Source: Anaerolineae bacterium (GTDB lineage: Bacteria > Chloroflexota > Anaerolineae > JAADDB01). From it: a stretch of DNA of 9,131 bases. Below the pieces are notes generated by a model. That model was not told the origin of the DNA. It did no database searches and saw nothing but the letters and a program-made list of their open reading frames with translations. Both the position numbers and the translations under genes were made by a program. The stretch lies in contig WFQT01000158.1 in the NCBI GenBank assembly GCA_015486895.1, positions 1 to 9,131 on the forward strand, written 5' to 3'. This document shows, one piece after another, positions 1 to 7,062 of the stretch (position 1 is its first letter; the number at the start of each line of letters is the position of its first letter).

Positions 1-14
1 CCGGATTCATCCGG
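1..14. repeat. Short near-palindrome at the window edge
   Basis: The arms CCGGAT and ATCCGG flank the two bases TC, giving a perfect 6-bp inverted repeat in non-coding sequence. As RNA it would fold as a 5-bp stem with a TTCA loop. It is cut by or abuts the window edge, so a longer element may lie to the left. It could equally be a chance palindrome. Confidence 0.3.
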
Positions 15-40
15 TGGAGGCGAGAAAGATAACACCCTTT

Positions 41-58
41 TGTGGATTCGTGTCCACA
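41..58. repeat. Inverted repeat with 6-base loop in the non-coding left end
   Basis: TGTGGA (41-46) and TCCACA (53-58) form a perfect 6-bp stem around TTCGTG. The plus-strand side is followed by a T-rich run (61-70), so a weak plus-strand terminator is conceivable. On the minus strand, where the genes lie, no U-tract follows. The bases just left of it resemble the 3' end of the GT4 gene at 271-1446. No gene is visible in 1-135; this stretch and the palindrome at 1-14 are all I see there. Confidence 0.3.
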
Positions 59-121
59 CGATTTTGTTTCTCAAAGGTAGATCGACAGTATCCGAACTCA
101 TGTCCAAAGGCCAGAACGGAT

Positions 122-145
122 GGCGCGATTGCAGGCTATCGCGCC
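122..145 (-). terminator. Perfect 8-bp hairpin at the end of the minus-strand gene run
   Basis: GGCGCGAT (122-129) and ATCGCGCC (138-145) are perfect inverted repeats with an 8-base loop. The hairpin includes the TAG stop (136-138) of the GT4 tail remnant. It lies where a 3' end would be expected for the minus-strand operon. No T-run follows on the minus strand, so it does not fit a standard intrinsic terminator. It may be a 3'-end stabilising hairpin or a terminator that lost its U-tract. Confidence 0.35.
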
Positions 146-231
146 TCCTCGATCAACTCCTGGTACAACGCTTCCACGTCCCGAATCATCCGCTCCTGGG
201 TGAAGAGCTGGTCAACATAGGGAGGCTCATA
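136..231 (-). pseudogene. Orphan C-terminal tail of a GT4 glycosyltransferase
   Basis: Read on the minus strand, this segment encodes FTQERMIRDVEALYQEL followed by IEEAR and a TAG stop at 136-138. This is the usual last helix of GT4 enzymes (pattern F-x-x-x-R-M-x-x-D-x-x-x-L-Y-x-x-L). It is in the same frame as the complete GT4 gene to its right. That gene ends at the TGA at 271-273 with its own equivalent tail (FSAQKMVEDISSLYQELL). About 20 codons between the two tails look non-homologous. No start codon or catalytic region is present, so it is a remnant and not a gene. It may be the last piece of a deleted neighbouring GT4. Alternatively it may be the original end of the upstream gene, displaced by an insertion that brought a new stop. 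I see the tail clearly; the history is inference. Confidence 0.6.
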
Positions 232-270
232 GCGTCTTTGTCTTCCAGACAACTTGTACCCCCGGCGACT

Positions 271-1446
271 TCAACGAATAACCCTTTTCGTGGATAACAA
301 CTCCTGATAGAGAGAGGAGATGTCTTCTACCATTTTCTGCGCGCTGAACTCATCTACTTTTTTCTTTCCGCTGGCCCCCATGCTCAAAGCCAGGTCCCGG
401 TCGCTCAGCAACCTCACAACTGCATCAGCCAACGCCTCAACGTCGCCAGGGGAAACCAGAAATCCGTTTATCCCATTCTGTACAGCCTCGGCGTTCCCAT
501 CGGTATCAGTGGCCACTATGGGGATGCCCACAGCCATGGCCTGCGGCAGCACCCGCGGCAAACCTTCCCATAGCGAAGGTAGCACGAACACGTCGAAAGT
601 GGACATCAACTCAGGCACGTCCCGGCGTAGCCCCGTGAGAAGGAAGCTCCCTTCCAGTGCCAGTTCTTTCAACGAAGAGAGCACTTGGGAACGCAATGGG
701 CCATCGCCTACCATGACGAATACAGCTCCCGGAATCCTTTGCCTCACCCTGGCGGCCATGCGCACGAAATCGAGAGGCGCTTTCTGCGGAGACAGACGGG
801 TGACGGTCCCAACCACTGGAACGCCACCCGGAATACCCAGGCGCCGACGCATCTCAGGACGGGACACCTGAGGATGCCGAAAGCGGTCGAGCTCTATGCC
901 GCTGCGAATGGTGACATACTGCTCAGGTTTGCCAATGTCATCGGCAAGACCTTTCTCGGCATTGCGCGGGGAGACGACAATCAGCCTGTCGGTGATGCCG
1001 GCAGTGATCCGCTCCAGCAGAATGTAGAAACTCCGGGCCACAGGGTTCTGGCGCTCGTGATGGCCCCAGCCATGGACCGTGTGCACGATGATAGGTGTGC
1101 CCGCCAGGCGTGCCGCCCACCGCCCCAGGATTCCAGCCTTGCTGCTGTGGGTGTGGACAATGGCATAACGTCCGCGCTGGATAAAGCGAGTGAGACGAAG
1201 CAAGGCTATCATGTCCTCGGTAGGGTTGATCTCACGCACGAGAGATGGTTCGATAGTGAGGGGAACGCCACGCGATCGAACCTCCTCGATCAGACTGCCT
1301 TCGGGGCCGGTCTGCGGGCCGCTGACGACACCTACAGCATATTTATCCGAATCCAGCAGAGCTGCTGTAAGCATCGTGTTTTCCTGCGCCCCACCAACGA
1401 TGAGACGGGTAATGATGTGGAGAACACGGACCTGATTTGTTTTCAT
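271..1446 (-). CDS. GT4-family glycosyltransferase (GT-B fold)
   Basis: A complete 391-residue transferase, normal GT4 length, likely moving a sugar from a nucleotide donor to a lipid-linked glycan at the inner membrane face. The N-terminal Rossmann domain carries the acceptor loop GGAQEN (18-23), VHTHSSKAGILGR (97-109) and HGWG (125-128). The C-terminal domain has RLSPQKAP (217-224), VGDGP (246-250) and WEGLPRVLPQAMAVG (293-307). In that last motif the second glutamate of the usual E-x7-E is glutamine (E294, Q302), as in a known GT4 subgroup. I chose the ATG at 1446. A longer frame to 1602 exists, but its 52 extra residues overlap the upstream gene's end and do not look like GT4; GAGAAG sits just before this ATG. 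It begins 7 bases after the preceding remnant. It is clearly GC-richer than the genes to its right (39 of 60 G or C at 841-900). Donor and acceptor are unknown. Confidence 0.9.
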   Translation of the reverse strand: MKTNQVRVLHIITRLIVGGAQENTMLTAALLDSDKYAVGVVSGPQTGPEGSLIEEVRSRGVPLTIEPSLVREINPTEDMIALLRLTRFIQRGRYAIVHTHSSKAGILGRWAARLAGTPIIVHTVHGWGHHERQNPVARSFYILLERITAGITDRLIVVSPRNAEKGLADDIGKPEQYVTIRSGIELDRFRHPQVSRPEMRRRLGIPGGVPVVGTVTRLSPQKAPLDFVRMAARVRQRIPGAVFVMVGDGPLRSQVLSSLKELALEGSFLLTGLRRDVPELMSTFDVFVLPSLWEGLPRVLPQAMAVGIPIVATDTDGNAEAVQNGINGFLVSPGDVEALADAVVRLLSDRDLALSMGASGKKKVDEFSAQKMVEDISSLYQELLSTKRVIR

Positions 1447-1453
1447 CTTCTTC

Positions 1454-2278
1454 TCAATAAGATCGCGTCCAATGTAGCTTGTCCGACGCCCACTGCCAGA
1501 CGTTCGTAAGCCCTGTCCCTGCCAACAAACAGATATGAGGCATTGCTGGCATCCGGAAGCGAGGACAAGACGGCGCCCCAGGAATAAGCAGGAGATAAGC
1601 AACTGGTAAAAGCAAGAGAGCCAGAGGGAACCAGATCCGGCGACGTGCCAGGACGACTAAACCTACGAGCGAACCCAAGTATGTTACCCCCAGCAAGGCA
1701 ACCAACGGCGACAAAATCCAAAGAAGCCATACCTGCTTCCCGAAGTAGTGACGTATTGCGGCACGAAAACCATATTGGTTCAACACGCTAAGAGTACCTT
1801 TGCCTCCCTTGGTTACTCCCAGAAGTTCCAGAAATTCAGTAGCGTTGGGCAGGAAGCTATTAAGGTCATCCTTCAGATGCACATAAGTATAGCGATAGGG
1901 GTGAGCTAGGATAATTTTGCTCCCCCATTCATTGTATAACTTCAATCTACTTGCCTCATCCGATACTCTCTGGGCGTCCATCTTTGCTTGTACTCGTTTG
2001 AGCATCTCTCTCTGCATTTGAGCTAACCCGACCCCTTGCTCGTCTGCTGCTAAAGAAGCAGCGTTGTAGAATAGTAAGTTATAGCTGGAAATGGTGGACA
2101 AAACCGGTGAGTGCACTATCCGATAATTCCGGATCTGCCACGGGACGACAAGCAAAGCAGTTATGGCCAAAAGGAGTAACATTGAGACAGCCCCCCGTAA
2201 CCACCAGCCACGTGTGCTCAATAAGATGAGTATGGGAATCAGTAACTGTAAGGTCAACAGGTTCCGCCTTGGAAACAA
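1454..2278 (-). pseudogene. C-terminal half of a GT39/ArnT-like membrane glycosyltransferase
   Basis: The 274 codons match the second half of polyprenyl-phosphate-dependent integral-membrane transferases of the PMT_2/ArnT type. Hydrophobic segments lie near residues 8-22, 29-46, 183-211 and 215-233. PWQIRNYRIVHSPVLST (46-62) is the typical start of the periplasmic part, and PRFRMPAMPHICLLAG (239-254) is the typical C-terminal R-(Y/F)-R-x-P loop and last helix. Family members usually have 450-600 residues, with the catalytic acidic residues in the first extracytoplasmic loop; that half is absent. The frame opens after a TAA at 2291-2293 and its first possible start is TTG at 2278. No clear Shine-Dalgarno is present, and the intact gene upstream ends only 45 bases away, so the missing half is not nearby. 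It is probably inactive; a stand-alone small membrane protein is less likely. Confidence 0.75.
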
Positions 2279-2323
2279 TGAGAGATCTCTTTATGGCGTT
2301 TGGTTCAGGACGAACTATGGTGC

Positions 2324-3496
2324 TTACTGTGAAGCGGCCCTTGTGGCTATTCGGTATAGATCGGTAATGTAAGCGAAAAAACGCTCAGACGTGTGCTCTG
2401 ACAAAACACGTTGTCGGGACACAACTCCACGTTGGGATAGCAGTGGATCTCTTAGTAAGCTAACGATCGCATCTACCACGGCATCCACAGTTGGAGGGAT
2501 ACGAAATCCGTTGGCCCTATCTACCAAACGCCAAGTTTCCCCTACATCAGTGGCAACTATCGCGTTGCCGCACGCCATTGCTTCGAGTAAACTCTGGGAG
2601 GGATAATTTTCCTCGGCCTGCAATGAAACAAAGATGCTAGATTGGTTCAGTATCTGCGTTGGATTAGGTTCAAACCGAATCGTTACATAATTGGCAATGT
2701 CTAGACTTTGCACGAGTTGTTCCAACTGAGTTTGAAGATGGCCTTCACCGAGGAAAAAAAAGTGAGCATCAACTTGGGCTGATATTCTAGGAATAGCTTG
2801 GGCCAGCAGAAATGGATTTTTGGTTTCAGTAAATCTCCCAAGGAACACAACCCACTTTTTCTTACATGGAGCAGGTTGACATAGCGTGACATCTGTGAAA
2901 GAGCATGGTGCAACTTGTATTTTGCCGCTATCTACACCACGGGCGACCAGATCTTCGCGAATAGACACACTCAGGGCATCCACAACATCACAATGCTGCA
3001 TAAGATAGTGTCTGACAAAAGTTCTCAAGCCGATGCCTGCGATGTGCTTCTCCCGAAAAGATCCAAATGGAGTGCTGTAAGCAGATAGTACAAGATGTAT
3101 TTTAGGATGCAGCAAAAGCGCCAGTAGGCTGAAATCTACTCCTACTAATAGCGGATGGACTATCTCTGGCTTGAAGCGCCGAATCATTCTCCAACATTGC
3201 CAAGTATACCAAATGGCATCGAGCAGCCACATAAGCGGGTACAGGAGCTGTGATAACCAGTGCCCCACTCGCGACTGCGCATAGCGACGGAATGGCGGAT
3301 CTAGTATGATCAAGTAAGGCTCATGATGCAGGAGAATGCCTGCTGCCTGTAGCAGGTTCAACATAGATTGGTTAATAAGTAACTTATGCCGGGAACCAGG
3401 CTGAGCCACAAGCATCTCAAACACTCGCGCATAGCGCTTTTCCGCTCCTCCTAGCCTACAGCGCATGCACAACATTATCATCAAAACAGATGGCAT
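2324..3496 (-). CDS. GT4-family glycosyltransferase
   Basis: A complete 390-residue GT-B transferase. The N-terminal domain has the glycine-rich loop LGGAEKRY (15-22), with hydrophobic segments around 83-98 and 122-129 that may mediate membrane association. The C-terminal domain starts near FLGRFTETKNP (218-228), where R221 and K226 are the expected donor-phosphate contacts. It continues with LGEG (249-252) and NYPSQSLLEAMACG (297-310), followed by AIVATDVGET. In the E-x7-E position the first residue is asparagine (N297, E305), with glutamate directly before it, as in a recognisable YPSQSLLEAMACG subgroup. The ATG at 3496 is preceded by GAGG with an 11-base spacer. It lies 54 bases after the WbqC-like gene and is AT-richer than the GT4 at the left end (23 of 60 G or C at 2641-2700). 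Sugar specificity cannot be read from the sequence. Confidence 0.9.
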   Translation of the reverse strand: MPSVLMIMLCMRCRLGGAEKRYARVFEMLVAQPGSRHKLLINQSMLNLLQAAGILLHHEPYLIILDPPFRRYAQSRVGHWLSQLLYPLMWLLDAIWYTWQCWRMIRRFKPEIVHPLLVGVDFSLLALLLHPKIHLVLSAYSTPFGSFREKHIAGIGLRTFVRHYLMQHCDVVDALSVSIREDLVARGVDSGKIQVAPCSFTDVTLCQPAPCKKKWVVFLGRFTETKNPFLLAQAIPRISAQVDAHFFFLGEGHLQTQLEQLVQSLDIANYVTIRFEPNPTQILNQSSIFVSLQAEENYPSQSLLEAMACGNAIVATDVGETWRLVDRANGFRIPPTVDAVVDAIVSLLRDPLLSQRGVVSRQRVLSEHTSERFFAYITDLYRIATRAASQ

Positions 3497-3550
3497 AACT
3501 TGACATACCTCGAGTTATCAAAGGCAAGACTTCTCACAAGGCTCTTTTCT

Positions 3551-4270
3551 TTACGGCTGATCGAGTATCAATGCTTTCGTTCCCTCAAATCCGCAATTCA
3601 TCAACGCGTCAATAATCGAGAGGCCAGGGATAAACTCCTGGGTGTTGCGTTGCCGGTACACTGGGTGCCTAAAATTCTGGTAAACTAGTTCAATCCCCGC
3701 CTCAGCAAACTTTTCATCTTGTTGGTAACGTGGAGCGCCACCACCGCATAGATAAGTCGTACCGCCAACAGCTTTAACTATAGATACCAGCAAGTCGGTG
3801 GCATGTCCCTCCACAGACAAAGTCGAACTGAGAATCGATTTGGAAGTGTCAATACCTAGCGATGCCGCCAAGGAATTGATAGCAGACAGGTTGTACTCCA
3901 CCAGACTGTCTGTCGGATTGTTGACCAATTCCGCAAGGAAGGGAAATATGAGCTTGAAGAAAGGGGTATGGCTGTAATTCATTTGGATCGTTTTCAACAC
4001 CCCAGTTCGCCATGGCTGTGTATTGTCTATCTGTATCTCGTTGATACGCCGAAAGCCATGATAGGCTCGTACAATGGGCATTGTTAGCCAAGCAGCTTGT
4101 CCATTGACCACCAACTGCACACGATTCGAGTATGTACCTCCCTTTTTGGGGAACTGCACGTGATCCAGGACAATGAACAGATCGGCCCGAGAAATCTTGT
4201 CAAAGTATCCCAGCCACGGGAAGAAATTGGGCTGGTGGATGGCGACTATCTTACGATCTGACATATTCAT
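3551..4270 (-). CDS. WbqC-like family protein
   Basis: A 239-residue protein with the full signature of the WbqC-like family, commonly found in O-antigen and other surface-glycan loci. IHQPNFFPWLGYFDK (11-25) opens the protein. It is followed by DHVQFPKKG (36-44), the NR pair (49-50), WLTMP (61-65), TYLCGGGAPRY (172-182) and FIPGLSIIDALMNCG (213-227), the usual C-terminal block. Length is normal for the family. The biochemical role is not firmly established to my knowledge; neighbourhoods suggest tailoring of amino sugars or their acyl groups. I prefer the ATG at 4270 because AAGGA (4281-4285) lies 10 bases before it. An upstream in-frame ATG at 4288 would place that SD inside the gene, and ATG 4264 is also possible. 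It follows the PIG-L gene by 9-27 bases and is almost certainly co-transcribed with it. Confidence 0.88.
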   Translation of the reverse strand: MNMSDRKIVAIHQPNFFPWLGYFDKISRADLFIVLDHVQFPKKGGTYSNRVQLVVNGQAAWLTMPIVRAYHGFRRINEIQIDNTQPWRTGVLKTIQMNYSHTPFFKLIFPFLAELVNNPTDSLVEYNLSAINSLAASLGIDTSKSILSSTLSVEGHATDLLVSIVKAVGGTTYLCGGGAPRYQQDEKFAEAGIELVYQNFRHPVYRQRNTQEFIPGLSIIDALMNCGFEGTKALILDQP

Positions 4271-4279
4271 CCAGCAAAA

Positions 4280-4285
4280 TTCCTT
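4280..4285 (-). promoter_or_regulatory. Shine-Dalgarno deciding the WbqC-like start
   Basis: On the minus strand this reads AAGGAA. The AAGGA core is 10 bases before the ATG at 4270 but lies downstream of the alternative ATG at 4288, so it favours the shorter protein. Confidence 0.5.
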
Positions 4286-4297
4286 CATCGCTATTGT

Positions 4298-4987
4298 TCA
4301 TCTCATTACCCAGCGCAAGACCTCAAAGGCCTCTGCATAGTATCCCTCAATTTGCGTTCCGCGTGTGCGGGCCAGACTCAAGACGAACTCATCGTTTAAG
4401 TATGCCCGATGTGCTTGACTCTTGTAGCAATGTAGTGCCTCGATTTTTTTGGTAATGTGATGTCGTTCCAGGGGAATGAAGCAGCGCGTTTCAAAGACGA
4501 TATTATTCCAGGGTTCCTCATAACCCAGTATAGTATGGTGCTTGAAAGCCCGTAGTCCCTCCGCGGCGATGACTTGATGGTCCTGGTGGATATCATGAGG
4601 GGAGGGTACTAGGATCAAGTCGGGATTAAGCTGTTGGCGCAAGTCGACCAGTGTTTGCAGGATCGTCTGTCGATGCTCAGGGAAGTGACGCACCGGAAAG
4701 TCGTAGATGATCAGGTTCTCTGCAGGAATTCCCAGGACCTGGGTGGCGTCTTTAACCTCGAGCTCCAAGGTGTTCCCAGGAAGTTCAGGGGGAAGAGATC
4801 TACGAGCAGTGGAAAAGGCCACATAGTAAACCTGCTTGTCTTCCTCGATGAAATGGACAATGGTCCCACCACAGCCGATTTCCCCATCATCGGTGTGGGG
4901 GGCAAGGACGAGGACGGACTCGAAACTATTCATTGATGGCTGTGCCTTTACAGAGCTATTAGATAAAATGTCTTTCTTTGAGCACAT
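4298..4987 (-). CDS. PIG-L (LmbE-like) family deacetylase
   Basis: A 229-residue zinc-dependent de-N-acetylase of the PIG-L/LmbE/MshB superfamily, which removes acetyl groups from amino-sugar substrates. The first motif is APHTDDGEIGCGG (29-41). By analogy with MshB, H31 and D34 are metal ligands and D33 the general base. The second motif is PSPHDIHQDHQ (128-138), where H137 would be the third ligand and H134 a catalytic histidine, so the active site looks intact. There is no signal peptide, so cytoplasmic action on a sugar nucleotide or lipid-linked sugar is likely. The ATG at 4987 is chosen because GGAGGTG lies 9 bases upstream. The family domain itself begins near residue 20, where another ATG (4933) exists. 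The gene overlaps the preceding transferase by 29 bases and probably depends on its translation. The WbqC-like gene follows directly, so both may modify the same sugar. Confidence 0.92.
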   Translation of the reverse strand: MCSKKDILSNSSVKAQPSMNSFESVLVLAPHTDDGEIGCGGTIVHFIEEDKQVYYVAFSTARRSLPPELPGNTLELEVKDATQVLGIPAENLIIYDFPVRHFPEHRQTILQTLVDLRQQLNPDLILVPSPHDIHQDHQVIAAEGLRAFKHHTILGYEEPWNNIVFETRCFIPLERHHITKKIEALHCYKSQAHRAYLNDEFVLSLARTRGTQIEGYYAEAFEVLRWVMR

Positions 4988-5885
4988 CTGAAAACACCTC
5001 CACTAATGAACGTGTAGTACGTTCTTTCGTATATGTTTTTCGCACATAAGCCGCACCAGCCAAGTTAGGCTCGTTACGCTCAGCAAGTTCTCGTAAAGCT
5101 TGTTCAACTTCTTCTACAGTCTTACCAACCGAGCAATGCGGAAAAGGCCTCGAAAACACCACGTATCTACCCCGGCTTAACGCCTCCAAGATCATGCGAG
5201 GCAAGCCGTCATGGACTGTGGGTCTCACCAATACACTAACCTCAGGATAAACTTTGCTCATGTCAACCCAGGCACCCAATTCATAAACATTTGACAGGGC
5301 CTTACCATGTGGTGTAGGGTCACGTCCCACAACATATACTTTCCATTGGGGGTTACGCTTCGCTATCTCGTACACGATTGGTGCCCCATAAAAGCGACCT
5401 CGTTTGGCCGGCAAGTATGCCAGGATGGTAAATTGCTCTGGCAGATGCTCCACATCACCCCACGTTGTGTCAGAAATCAGGGGTATATGTTGGGTTTTCA
5501 CACCCAAGGTTGCGAGTTCTGCTCCCAGGTTCTCAGAAACGACTAGGTGCCGGTCTATACACCGGTTTATAATCGCACCAAACCACCAACGATGTAGGGG
5601 ATTACGCAACACCAGCAATACATCTGTGCCTACCCAATGACACACCGTCCCTTTCCCGCGCAAATGGGCAAACAGATAGCGCGGCCACTGGCCATACGAA
5701 ATGCCGTAATAGAGGTCTACTTGACCAGCGTATTGCCAAAGCCGTTTCAGGAGCGTCCAAGGCGGAACCTTGCCGCGCAAGGAGGGCTGATGTATTATAG
5801 TAAAGTCTGTGTTTTTGCGCAGTTGTTGGATAACAGCTTCTGCATTTAACTTAAGGCCCCCAACACCAATTCGAGCAGATGTCAT
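4959..5885 (-). CDS. Small GT4-like glycosyltransferase
   Basis: A 308-residue protein, shorter than the usual 350-400 of GT4. It opens with RIGVGGLKLNAEAV (5-18), a reduced version of the GT-B N-terminal strand and loop. HWVGTDVL (83-90) resembles the acceptor-domain H-x-x-G-(S/T)-D motif of some GT4-like enzymes. The C-terminal donor domain has KRGRFYG (161-167), VVGRDP (185-190) and RPTVHDGLPRMILEALSRGR (221-240). There the E-x7-E position reads D226 and E234, so the first acid is aspartate. This is consistent with an active retaining transferase, but the substitution and short N-terminal domain make it more divergent than its neighbours. Its ATG shares the ATGA overlap with the preceding GT4 stop (5882-5885) and has no clear SD, so translation is probably coupled. 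Substrate is unknown. Confidence 0.82.
   Translation of the reverse strand: MTSARIGVGGLKLNAEAVIQQLRKNTDFTIIHQPSLRGKVPPWTLLKRLWQYAGQVDLYYGISYGQWPRYLFAHLRGKGTVCHWVGTDVLLVLRNPLHRWWFGAIINRCIDRHLVVSENLGAELATLGVKTQHIPLISDTTWGDVEHLPEQFTILAYLPAKRGRFYGAPIVYEIAKRNPQWKVYVVGRDPTPHGKALSNVYELGAWVDMSKVYPEVSVLVRPTVHDGLPRMILEALSRGRYVVFSRPFPHCSVGKTVEEVEQALRELAERNEPNLAGAAYVRKTYTKERTTRSLVEVFSDVLKERHFI
4995..5001 (-). promoter_or_regulatory. Strong Shine-Dalgarno for the PIG-L gene
   Basis: On the minus strand this reads GGAGGTG, with 9 bases between GGAGG and the ATG at 4987. It lies inside the coding end of the upstream transferase. It is the strongest ribosome-binding site in the window and supports the overlapping start. 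Confidence 0.7.
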
Positions 5886-7045
5886 CTTTGTTTGGCCCGA
5901 AGTTCGAGCATGATGCTTTCAACACGTTCTGCTACACTATTCCAGCTATGATATTTTACGACATATTCTCGCCCACGTCTCCCCATGGTTTCCCTCAGGC
6001 CGACATCATGATATAGCGAAAGTAGATGTTGGGTCAGCATATTCGTGTCACCAATGGGGTAAAGGAGGCCTGCCTGTGCTGCCTGTATCGTTTCGGTGAT
6101 GCCGGGAAGTGCTGTCGCGACAACAGGCCGTGCGCACGCCATGTACTCGAACAATTTCAACGGAGACAGGCCAATCCGCTCATTGCGTATCCGCTTGAAT
6201 GGCGCAACAGTCACATCAAATGCTCCTATCCAGCAAGGGACCTCCTTATGGGGCGCATGCCCGGTTAGCTGCACACTTCCGGTTACGCCATGTCGTTTAA
6301 CTTGTTGCTTAACTTCCTCATACTTGGGCCCGTCTCCTACGAGTGTCAAATGTACAGGGATATTTTGGTCACGTAGAGATTTTATCGCCGTTAGTAAAAG
6401 TTCAAAGTCAACCCAAGGTTGAAACGCTCCCACAAACCCAATGTTATAATTTTCCGGTTTCAATCCGACCTGCCGCTGGCACTCGGATTTTGATCGCGGT
6501 CGAAACAATTCGGTATTGGTAGCATTCGGCACAACGATGCACCGATTACGATGTACCCCATAGCGGCTCACGAGTTGATCTCGAATGCCTTCAGTGACAC
6601 AAATAATCTTGTGGGCGCCTCTTACGACTTGCATTTCGCGATATCGGTATAGACGTAGCACCGGCTCAGTCATACCGGCCGCACGTAGCTCGTCAACGTA
6701 AATGCCGTCCACTTCTACAATCGAAGGTATTCCAAGGAGACGCGCCCAGCGATTTGCCAAAGGAATGTCACGATGGTACAGAATATCAAAATGAGTCGAG
6801 ATTGTCAAACGAACAATCATCAGAATCAATAAAAGATCGTCCAACAAGGTTTTTGCCTTTGGCACAGGGGTTTCAGGAGTAGAGTACACCCTCAGACCAT
6901 TTGCCCTTCCACAGGCCGGACGCCCACGTGCCACTACAATAACCTCATGTCCCTTCGACTGCAAAGCATGCGCCAGATTCAGGAAATGCACAGAGCTACC
7001 TTTTTCAGTTCCAATATTTACCGCACTGGCATACAAAATTCTCAT
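5882..7045 (-). CDS. GT4-family glycosyltransferase
   Basis: A complete 387-residue GT-B enzyme. MRILYASAVNIGTEKGSSVH (1-20) is the N-terminal strand and acceptor loop. VVARGRP, EVDGIYVDE (111-119) and CVTEG (149-153) follow, then VVPNATNTELF (171-181) at the domain junction. The donor domain contains FVGAF (204-208), LVGDGP (235-240) and GLSPLKLFEYMACARP (292-307), where FEY supplies the conserved second glutamate. The first acidic residue is replaced, as is common in the x-P-x-KLFEYMA subgroup. I chose ATG 7045 because GGTGA (7054-7058) lies 8 bases upstream and MRIL is the usual family start. A GTG at 7057 would add four residues. It heads the tightly packed block of four genes and is preceded by a 152-base leader with a hairpin, so a promoter or processing site there is plausible though none is recognisable. 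Confidence 0.92.
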   Translation of the reverse strand: MRILYASAVNIGTEKGSSVHFLNLAHALQSKGHEVIVVARGRPACGRANGLRVYSTPETPVPKAKTLLDDLLLILMIVRLTISTHFDILYHRDIPLANRWARLLGIPSIVEVDGIYVDELRAAGMTEPVLRLYRYREMQVVRGAHKIICVTEGIRDQLVSRYGVHRNRCIVVPNATNTELFRPRSKSECQRQVGLKPENYNIGFVGAFQPWVDFELLLTAIKSLRDQNIPVHLTLVGDGPKYEEVKQQVKRHGVTGSVQLTGHAPHKEVPCWIGAFDVTVAPFKRIRNERIGLSPLKLFEYMACARPVVATALPGITETIQAAQAGLLYPIGDTNMLTQHLLSLYHDVGLRETMGRRGREYVVKYHSWNSVAERVESIMLELRAKQR

Positions 7046-7053
7046 ATCTCTAG

Positions 7054-7058
7054 TCACC
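7054..7058 (-). promoter_or_regulatory. Shine-Dalgarno for the GT4 starting at 7045
   Basis: The minus strand reads GGTGA, 8 bases before the ATG at 7045. It overlaps the alternative GTG start at 7057 and so argues for the shorter protein. Confidence 0.45.
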
Positions 7059-7062
7059 CATT

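Noticed and set aside
320..871. Plus-strand frame of 183 codons
   Set aside because: It is serine- and threonine-rich, antisense to a motif-complete GT4, and has no family resemblance.
685..1509. Long plus-strand reading frame of 274 codons
   Set aside because: It lies antisense to the GT4 gene at 271-1446, which has all family motifs. The plus-strand product has no recognisable domain and its composition is that of a GC-rich mirror frame.
1447..1602. N-terminal extension of the leftmost GT4 by 52 residues
   Set aside because: The extension overlaps the end of the GT39 remnant, lacks GT4 character and is cysteine- and arginine-rich. The GT4 fold begins normally at the ATG at 1446.
3497..3516. 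Imperfect inverted repeat around the SD of the GT4 starting at 3496
   Set aside because: AACTCGA and TCAAGTT pair with one mismatch around a 6-base loop. This is too weak and too short to claim as a regulatory structure.
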